From the NCBI GenBank assembly GCA_964609975.1, contig CAZSTR010000024.1:1-24453 (forward strand): DNA of 24,453 bases. The letters run 5' to 3'. The first letter of the stretch is position 1, and each line of letters begins with the position of its first letter. A program made the position numbers and the translations under genes. Positions 20,273 through 24,453 of this stretch are shown here, piece after piece. The stretch comes from UBA5905 sp964609975 (lineage in GTDB: Bacteria; Bacillota; Clostridia; Oscillospirales; Acutalibacteraceae). The notes under the pieces are model-generated. The model was not told the DNA's origin, made no database searches, and worked only from the letters and a program-made list of their open reading frames with translations.

Positions 20273-20301
20273 AGTATACCACAACTCTCCAAAAAAGTCA
20301 A
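20273..20301 (-). promoter_or_regulatory. Sigma-A promoter of the HTH/membrane gene
   Basis: On the minus strand TTGACT (20301-20296) and TATACT (20278-20273) are 17 bases apart. Confidence 0.87.
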
Positions 20302-20454
20302 ATCCAACTCCCCCGGCAGTAGAATATGGGATAGCGCTGTTCCTCGCCCGCCCCACCGCCGGTTCGTTTTCGGAAATTCCACCGCCGGTAGAGTGTCGAT
20401 TTTTGCCTCTACTGCTCCATTTTTCCCCGGAGAGGGCGAAGCGGGGATTGTAGG

Positions 20455-20483
20455 GTGACTTTCACGCCTCCTTGCGGTATACT
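20455..20483 (+). promoter_or_regulatory. Promoter of degV
   Basis: GTGACT (20455-20460) and TATACT (20478-20483) are 17 bases apart, about 30 bases upstream of the ribosome binding site. The -35 box is imperfect. Confidence 0.65.
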
Positions 20484-20520
20484 GTCCTCAACGCTTTAAC
20501 ACAAGGAGATTATAAATCGC

Positions 20521-21411
20521 ATGAACGAATCGTTTGTTTTGAGCTGCTGCTCCACGGTGGATTTGACCCCGGAAACGCTGGAAAGCCGCAACATTCATTT
20601 CGCCCATTTTCATTATACGCTGGACGAAAAGGAATATTTCGACGATATGGGCCAAAGCCTCTCCATGCCGGAGTTTTATCAGGCGATGGTAGATGGCGCC
20701 GAGGCCCATACAGCCCAAATCAATGTGGAGGAATATTGCCAATATTTCGCTCCCTTTCTGGCGCAGGGGAAGGATATTCTCCATCTGACCCTCTCCAGCG
20801 GCCTGTCCGGCTCCTTCAATTCCGCCCGCATCGCCGCCGGAATGTTGAAGGAGCAATATCCCGACCGGCGAATTCTGGTTGTGGATTCCCGCGGCGCCTC
20901 ATCCGGCTCCGGCCTCATCGCTCTGGCAATGGCGGATTTGCGGGACGCCGGAAAAACCATGGACGAAATATATGATTGGGCGGAGGAGCACAAGCTGGAA
21001 ATGCACTATTGGTTCTGCTCCACCGATTTGACCTTCTATGTCAAGGGCGGTCGCATCACCAAGGCGGCCGGCTGGTTCGGCACGGTGCTGAAAATTTGCC
21101 CGGTGCTGAACATGGATGCCCCCGGCACACTCAGCCCCCGCTTCAAGGTACGCGGCAAGCAAAACGCCCTGCGGGAGCTGGTCAAGCAGATGGAACAGCA
21201 CGCCAACAACGGTCATGACTATGATGGCCCCATCTCTCTGTGCCATTCCAACTGTCTCGCCGACGCCGAAGCCATCGCCGCCACGCTGAAGGAGCTTTTC
21301 CCGAAGCACAGCGAAGAAATTCATATCTATGACATTGGCCCCACCATCGGCTGTCACAGCGGCCCCGGCACCGTCGCCGTGTTTTTTTGGGGCGACAAAC
21401 GCACCGATTGA
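20521..21411 (+). CDS. DegV family fatty-acid-binding protein
   Basis: DegV/FakB-type proteins bind a fatty acid; FakB members hand it to the kinase FakA for phosphorylation. The 296-residue product has the N-terminal lobe start VLSCCSTVDLTPE (a Clostridia variant of TDSTxDL), the fatty-acid headgroup motif LTLSSGLSGSFNSARIA (about 91-107), VVDSRGASSGSG, and the second lobe with FYVKGGRITKAAGWFGTVLKICPVL and HSGPGTVAVFFWG at the end. AAGGAG lies 12 bases before the ATG. It stands alone between its promoter and a strong terminator, with no fakA nearby, so whether it supplies a kinase is unknown. Confidence 0.93.
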   Translation: MNESFVLSCCSTVDLTPETLESRNIHFAHFHYTLDEKEYFDDMGQSLSMPEFYQAMVDGAEAHTAQINVEEYCQYFAPFLAQGKDILHLTLSSGLSGSFNSARIAAGMLKEQYPDRRILVVDSRGASSGSGLIALAMADLRDAGKTMDEIYDWAEEHKLEMHYWFCSTDLTFYVKGGRITKAAGWFGTVLKICPVLNMDAPGTLSPRFKVRGKQNALRELVKQMEQHANNGHDYDGPISLCHSNCLADAEAIAATLKELFPKHSEEIHIYDIGPTIGCHSGPGTVAVFFWGDKRTD

Positions 21412-21419
21412 TTGTTCCG

Positions 21420-21456
21420 GTCGCGGTCTGCAATATGCAGACCGCGACTTTTCGTT
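21420..21456 (+). terminator. Terminator after degV
   Basis: A perfect 12-13-bp stem (GTCGCGGTCTGC 21420-21431 with GCAGACCGCGAC 21437-21448) with a very small loop is followed by TTTT and CGTTTT. Confidence 0.92.
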
Positions 21457-21568
21457 TTCTCACCTGTCCCCCGTTGTTCTCCCACAGAGCTGTGTTGCGG
21501 CTGAAAAGGAGCTGAAAGCCGGAAAAACAGGCATAAAGAATACGCAAACGCCTTTATCCCCATGCCCC

Positions 21569-21597
21569 TTGAAAAACACCGCAAAAAATGGTATATT
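21569..21597 (+). promoter_or_regulatory. Sigma-A promoter of mscL
   Basis: TTGAAA (21569-21574) and TATATT (21592-21597) are 17 bases apart, about 20 bases before the mscL ribosome binding site. Confidence 0.85.
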
Positions 21598-21629
21598 AGA
21601 TACGATAAAAGCTTTTAGGAGGATTTTAC

Positions 21630-22061
21630 ATGAAAAAGTTTTTCGAGGAATTTCGCAAATTCATCAACCGGGGTAGCGTGGTGGACATGGCCGTCGGTAT
21701 CATGATCGGTGCCGCCTTCAAAGCCATCGTGGACTCACTGGTCAACGACATCATCTCCCCCTTCATCGGTCTGCTGGTGAAGCAAGATTTCAGCAACCTT
21801 TCGCTGAATCTTTTCGGCGTTTCCCTGCGCTATGGTGCGTTCATGATGGCGGTGCTGAATTTCTTTATCATCGCCATGGTGCTGTTTTTGATTATCCGGC
21901 TGATGAACAGCTTCCATGACCTGACGAAGCTGATGAAGAAGCCGGACGAGCCGGAAGAGGAACCCGCTCCCACCACAAAGCTTTGCCCCTTCTGCCGCAC
22001 CGAAATCGACATCGAAGCCACCCGTTGCCCCCATTGCACCTCCCATCTCGACGAGGAATAA
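21630..22061 (+). CDS. mscL: Large-conductance mechanosensitive channel with C-terminal zinc ribbon
   Basis: MscL forms a pentameric pore that opens under membrane tension to release solutes during hypo-osmotic shock. The 143-residue product has the N-terminal amphipathic helix (MKKFFEEFRKFINRG), TM1 with the gate sequence VVDMAVGIMIGAAF (17-30), a periplasmic loop, and TM2 (about 71-92, MMAVLNFFIIAMVLFLIIRLMN). After the usual cytoplasmic segment it ends in a CxxC-x10-CxxC zinc-ribbon-like module (Cys119, 122, 133, 136). AGGAGG lies seven bases before the ATG. It has its own promoter and no terminator is visible before the mobile-element scar just downstream. Confidence 0.96.
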   Translation: MKKFFEEFRKFINRGSVVDMAVGIMIGAAFKAIVDSLVNDIISPFIGLLVKQDFSNLSLNLFGVSLRYGAFMMAVLNFFIIAMVLFLIIRLMNSFHDLTKLMKKPDEPEEEPAPTTKLCPFCRTEIDIEATRCPHCTSHLDEE

Positions 22062-22080
22062 ACGGCAAAACAGCTGCGAC

Positions 22081-22358
22081 ACATACCTTACGCTGCTTGA
22101 GACGAGACTCAAACAGTATGGCATACGGCACAAGCTATAAAGCCCTACACACCGAGACATAACGGCAAGGTAGAACGCTCACACCGCAAGGATAACGAAT
22201 ACTTTTACCCAACGCATTCCTTTTACTCTTTGGATGACTTCAAAAAGCAGCTTTCTGTTCACAACAGGAAATACAATAATTTCCCGATGCGTCCACTGAA
22301 TTGGAAATCTCCTGCCGATTATATCAACGCTTTTATCTCCAACATCGAGGTCTTCTGA
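22081..22358 (+). pseudogene. Truncated, frameshifted DDE integrase-core transposase (3' end)
   Basis: The frame from 22081 reads YLTLLETRLKQYGIRHKL and then hits TAA at 22138. In the next frame the homology resumes as IKPYTPRHNGKVERSHRKDN, then EYFYPTHSFYSLDDFKKQLSVHNRKYNNFPMRPLNWKSPADYINAF, with a stop at 22356-22358. A single-base deletion near 22136 explains the switch. NGKVERSHR contains the third acidic residue (Glu) of an integrase-core (DDE) transposase of the IS481/IS3-like type. The first two catalytic residues and the N-terminal two thirds are missing, so it cannot be active. Confidence 0.85.
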
Positions 22359-22404
22359 TTTTGTAACACATCATTGACAAACATACACAGCAAGGAGGAG
22401 CTTT

Positions 22405-22497
22405 ATGCAAACCGTAAGCTACAGAAATCCTAATTGCTATTTACGACTTCTGTTGCACGATTACGGATGTTATATGTTTTTCGTACCCATTCCATAG
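22405..22497 (+). CDS. Tiny ORF with strong ribosome binding site, remnant of unknown gene
   Basis: AAGGAGGAG lies just before an ATG that opens 30 codons (MQTVSYRNPNCYLRLLLHD..) and ends at a TAG. The first about 9 codons may be the start of a lost gene; the rest is antisense to the 3' end of tnpV. It is most likely the 5' stump of a gene truncated by rearrangement. I do not recognise it and it may not make a useful peptide. Confidence 0.25.
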   Translation: MQTVSYRNPNCYLRLLLHDYGCYMFFVPIP

Positions 22498-22789
22498 GTG
22501 AATTTGATTTAAGTTGTTCGCTCACGCCATCAAGCTCTACCATTTGATTTACAAGCCGATAAAACATATCCTCAGCCTGTTTGTCGATGTCGGCAATGTA
22601 ACCATTCAATTTTCCGTTTGTGAGCAGATTGTAATATAAAACCTTGTGGTGTTATTTTAAGTGTCTCAAATGCCGTTGTCCCCATATTTCGATTGGGTGA
22701 TTTTCCTCATCGGGAAGTGTGATATTGGGAACGAGATATTCTCCTTCGTGGCAGTAAGTCACACCCATTTGTTCAAATAATGATCTCAT
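22430..22789 (-). pseudogene. tnpV: TnpV-family transposon protein gene with premature stop
   Basis: TnpV is a small protein carried by Clostridia mobile elements such as Tn4451; its function is unclear. The minus-strand frame starts MRSLFEQMGVTYCHEGEYL, then LPDEENHPIEIWGQRHLRHLK, the family N-terminus. A TAA follows at codon 46 (22654-22652). The same frame then continues with family sequence (HHKVLYYNLLTNGKLNGYIADIDKQAEDMFYRLVNQMV, then MEWVRKTYNIRNRATEVV) to a TAG at 22432-22430. A single nonsense change has therefore broken an otherwise complete gene of about 118 residues. TTGGAGG precedes the ATG. It is part of the AT-rich mobile island. Confidence 0.85.
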
Positions 22790-22922
22790 TGCAGTTTCCT
22801 CCAATTTTAAGTTTTAGATTTTTCTGCAATATACCGTACCGATTGTCTTTACCACTTCTTTTCAAAGCCTTCGTTACGGCACCTCATCATTTGTGTCCCG
22901 GCTGTTTTTTCGAAAGAGAAAA

Positions 22923-24119
22923 TCATTCCGTTTCCCGTTTGAGGATATAGTTCAGCTTCCCAACCATCTCTCCGTTGCGGAAAAAGAGACGGGGAATTCG
23001 CTTGCTGAGCAGGCACAAAATCTCATAGTTTATGCTGTTCATCCAGGCGGCCACATCATCCGCGGTGAGCCGCGCGTCGGCACCGAAGACCGTCACCTCC
23101 GTGCCCACCTCCACCTGGGGCAAATCGGTCACATCCAACAGGCATTGGTCCATGCAAATCCGCCCCACCACCGGAGCAAGCCGGTCGCCGATTTGCATTT
23201 CCCCCCGATTGGACAGACTGCGGCAATAGCCGTCGCCGTAGCCGATAGGCACCGTGGCCACGCGCATGGTCTGCGGGGCGGTATAGGTGCGGTTATAGCT
23301 GAAGGTTGTGCCTGCCGGCACGGTTTTCACCTGGGTGACCGCCGTTTTCAGCGTCATCACCGGCCGCAAGGCTGCACCGAAGCGCTCCCGCATCCATCCA
23401 TCCGGCAACAAGCCGTATAGAATGATGCCCGGCCGCACCATATCCAGCTGCATTTCCGGAAAACGGAGGGTAGCGGCGCTGTTACAGCAATGGCGCAGGG
23501 GAAATTCGATTCCCTGCTTTTTCAGCGCCTCAATCACCGCCAAAAACAGACCAAACTGGCGGCGGGTGAAGCCGCCGTCCTCCTCCTCATCCGCCGAGGC
23601 GAAATGGGTAAAAATCCCCTCGGCCCGCAGACCCGGCAACCGGCAAACCGCCGCAATCCGCGCGGCAACAGCCGCCACCTGGTCTTCCTCGTGACAGAAG
23701 AAGCCGACACGGGACATCCCCGTGTCCACCTTAATATGAATGGGCAGGGTGACGCCCAGCTTTTGCGCCTGAAGGCTCAACGCCTCGCCATATTCCGAGG
23801 ACAAAACCGTCTGGGTCACCTCATAGCGAGCCAGCCGCTCCGCCTCCTCCGCTGGGGTATGGGAAATCACCAAAATCGGCCGGTCGATTTCCGCCTGACG
23901 AAGCTGTATCGCTTCCTCTAAATTCGAAATCCCGAACCAGTCCGCCCCGGCCTGCTGTAGCTCCCGCGCCACATCCACCGCCCCGTGGCCGTATGCGTCC
24001 GCCTTCACAATGCCCATCAGCCGACAGCCGGGCTTCAGCATCCGGCGGATGGCCTGCACATTTTCCCGCAGGGCATCCAGATTGACCTCGGCCCATGTTC
24101 GATGCAAAAATGTATCCAT
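22923..24119 (-). CDS. alr: Alanine racemase
   Basis: Alr converts L-alanine to D-alanine for peptidoglycan, using pyridoxal phosphate. The 398-residue protein has the PLP lysine in VKADAYGHGA (Lys39), HIKVDTGMSRVGF, FTHFASADEE, HCCNSAATLRFPE, VRPGIILYG, the catalytic Tyr region TFSYNRTYTAP (Tyr276 by alignment to the SYGxTY motif), GYGDGYCRSLSNRG, and RICMDQCLLDVTD. The ATG at 24117-24119 is chosen for GAGGAG six bases upstream; an in-frame start 10 codons earlier is in the leader. It has its own consensus promoter, divergent to the deacetylase gene, and ends at the edge of the mobile island. Bacillus-type spore-formers use alr also in germination control (family knowledge), not shown here. 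Confidence 0.97.
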   Translation of the reverse strand: MDTFLHRTWAEVNLDALRENVQAIRRMLKPGCRLMGIVKADAYGHGAVDVARELQQAGADWFGISNLEEAIQLRQAEIDRPILVISHTPAEEAERLARYEVTQTVLSSEYGEALSLQAQKLGVTLPIHIKVDTGMSRVGFFCHEEDQVAAVAARIAAVCRLPGLRAEGIFTHFASADEEEDGGFTRRQFGLFLAVIEALKKQGIEFPLRHCCNSAATLRFPEMQLDMVRPGIILYGLLPDGWMRERFGAALRPVMTLKTAVTQVKTVPAGTTFSYNRTYTAPQTMRVATVPIGYGDGYCRSLSNRGEMQIGDRLAPVVGRICMDQCLLDVTDLPQVEVGTEVTVFGADARLTADDVAAWMNSINYEILCLLSKRIPRLFFRNGEMVGKLNYILKRETE

Positions 24120-24155
24120 ACAAAACTCCTCGCTTTGATAACTGCTCATAGGTCT

Positions 24156-24184
24156 ATTATACTTCTTTCCACCCCGCAGGTCAA
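24156..24184 (-). promoter_or_regulatory. Sigma-A promoter of alr
   Basis: On the minus strand TTGACC (24184-24179) and TATAAT (24161-24156) are 17 bases apart. Confidence 0.9.
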
Positions 24185-24211
24185 CCCCTTCGGCAAAAAC
24201 CGCGGCGAGTA

Positions 24212-24240
24212 TTGACTTCTTTTGCGGGCGGGTGTATAAT
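24212..24240 (+). promoter_or_regulatory. Sigma-A promoter of the deacetylase gene
   Basis: TTGACT (24212-24217) and TATAAT (24235-24240) are 17 bases apart, back to back with the alr promoter (27 bases between the -35 boxes). Confidence 0.9.
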
Positions 24241-24265
24241 CACAAAAAATATAGGAGGACTCACT

Positions 24266-24453
24266 ATGCGCTATCGTTTTCTCCGCTTCCCCGAAGGAAG
24301 GGCAAAGGCCTTCACCATGAGCTATGACGACAATCCCCCGCAGGATCGCCGTCTACTGGAAACCCTGACCCGCTATGGAATTCACGGAACCATCAATGTG
24401 TGCGACTGCTGGTATGACAACTGGAACGACCGTCCCTCGCCGGAGGAAACCCG
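24266..24453 (+). CDS. Polysaccharide deacetylase-like protein, N-terminal part (runs off right edge)
   Basis: The 62 visible codons begin MRYRFLRFPEGRAKAFTMSYDDNPPQDRRLLETL, then RYGIHGTINV. The SYDD sequence followed by xxDRRLLxxLxxYGIxGTxNV is the N-terminal metal-binding motif of NodB-type polysaccharide deacetylases, which remove acetyl groups from N-acetylated sugars of cell-wall glycans. No signal peptide is seen, so it may act in the cytosol or be a carbohydrate esterase of another type. AGGAGGA at 24253-24259 fixes the ATG at 24266. It diverges from alr; whether more genes follow is outside the window. Confidence 0.8.
   Translation, partial: MRYRFLRFPEGRAKAFTMSYDDNPPQDRRLLETLTRYGIHGTINVCDCWYDNWNDRPSPEET

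Larger units (their letters stand above)
20161..20477. other. Intergenic region between HTH gene and degV
   Basis: No gene is seen. The stretch holds the HTH-gene promoter and palindrome (20254-20301), and an 11-base direct repeat CCACCGCCGGT (20353-20363 and 20379-20389). The degV promoter follows at 20455-20483. Confidence 0.6.
22062..22922. mobile_element. Decayed mobile-element island between mscL and alr
   Basis: This 0.86-kb stretch is visibly more AT-rich than its flanks and contains only broken genes typical of Clostridia mobile elements: a transposase 3' fragment (+) and tnpV with a premature stop (-). No terminal inverted repeats or target duplications were recognised, so its ends are approximate. 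The last part (22790-22922) is non-coding as far as seen; a short minus-strand stretch there (EVVKTIGTVYCRKI) may be a further remnant. Confidence 0.75.

Noticed and set aside
20302..20450. Repeated CCGCCGGTAGAG-like words in the region before degV, considered as a riboswitch or repeat family
   Set aside because: Only one 11-base word is exactly repeated and no convincing stem set or terminator was found.
1..24453. tRNA, rRNA or CRISPR elements
   Set aside because: No cloverleaf-like, rRNA-like or spaced direct-repeat structure was recognised by eye; a dedicated RNA search was not possible.

Overview
The window looks like a draft-assembled chromosome segment from a spore-forming, low-oxygen Firmicute of the Clostridia (Oscillospirales/Ruminococcaceae-like). 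The reasons are: a yabP-yabQ-divIC-yabR sporulation/division block, a sigma-E-type promoter, a perfect CIRCE element, strong AGGAGG ribosome binding sites, GC-rich genes with AT-rich sigma-A promoters, and Clostridia-type TnpV and TSCPD genes. Two runs of exactly 100 N (9983-10082, 12463-12562) are assembly gaps, and both sit inside tandem repeats.

Layout. Positions 1-10866 are almost entirely minus strand. From right to left they hold: a pair of G3E/CobW-type GTPases (one with a His-rich repeat, the next fused to a YcgQ/DUF1980-like domain); a three-gene ABC importer (binding lipoprotein, permease, ATPase); HU; the conserved rqcP-yabP-yabQ-divIC-yabR block; an rlmL-like rRNA methyltransferase; a DagK-like lipid kinase; and CIRCE-controlled groES-groEL (groEL runs off the left edge). 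Positions 11174-19464 are plus strand: a PHP phosphoesterase with a TSCPD protein, an RsmF-like rRNA m5C methyltransferase with an internal 156-bp duplication, the glycolytic genes pgk-tpiA-gpmI, and an O-antigen-ligase-like membrane protein. A convergent terminator separates the last from a minus-strand HTH/membrane regulator. Then come plus-strand degV and mscL.

Positions 22062-22922 are a low-GC scar of decayed mobile DNA: a frameshifted transposase 3' end and a tnpV gene with a premature stop. After it, alr (minus) and a polysaccharide deacetylase (plus, cut by the right edge) diverge from back-to-back consensus promoters.

Functionally this is mostly core biology: protein folding, ribosome modification and rescue, division and sporulation, lower glycolysis, cell wall precursors and osmotic protection. 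The most unusual content is the two-GTPase operon, whose members are nearly overlapping, one with an expandable metal-binding repeat and one with a degenerate GTPase fold fused to a YcgQ-like domain. Also notable are the 156-bp in-frame duplication in rsmF, the clean sigma-E/sigma-A division of labour in the yab block, and several operator-like palindromes at promoters. I did not find a clear new defence or mobile system.
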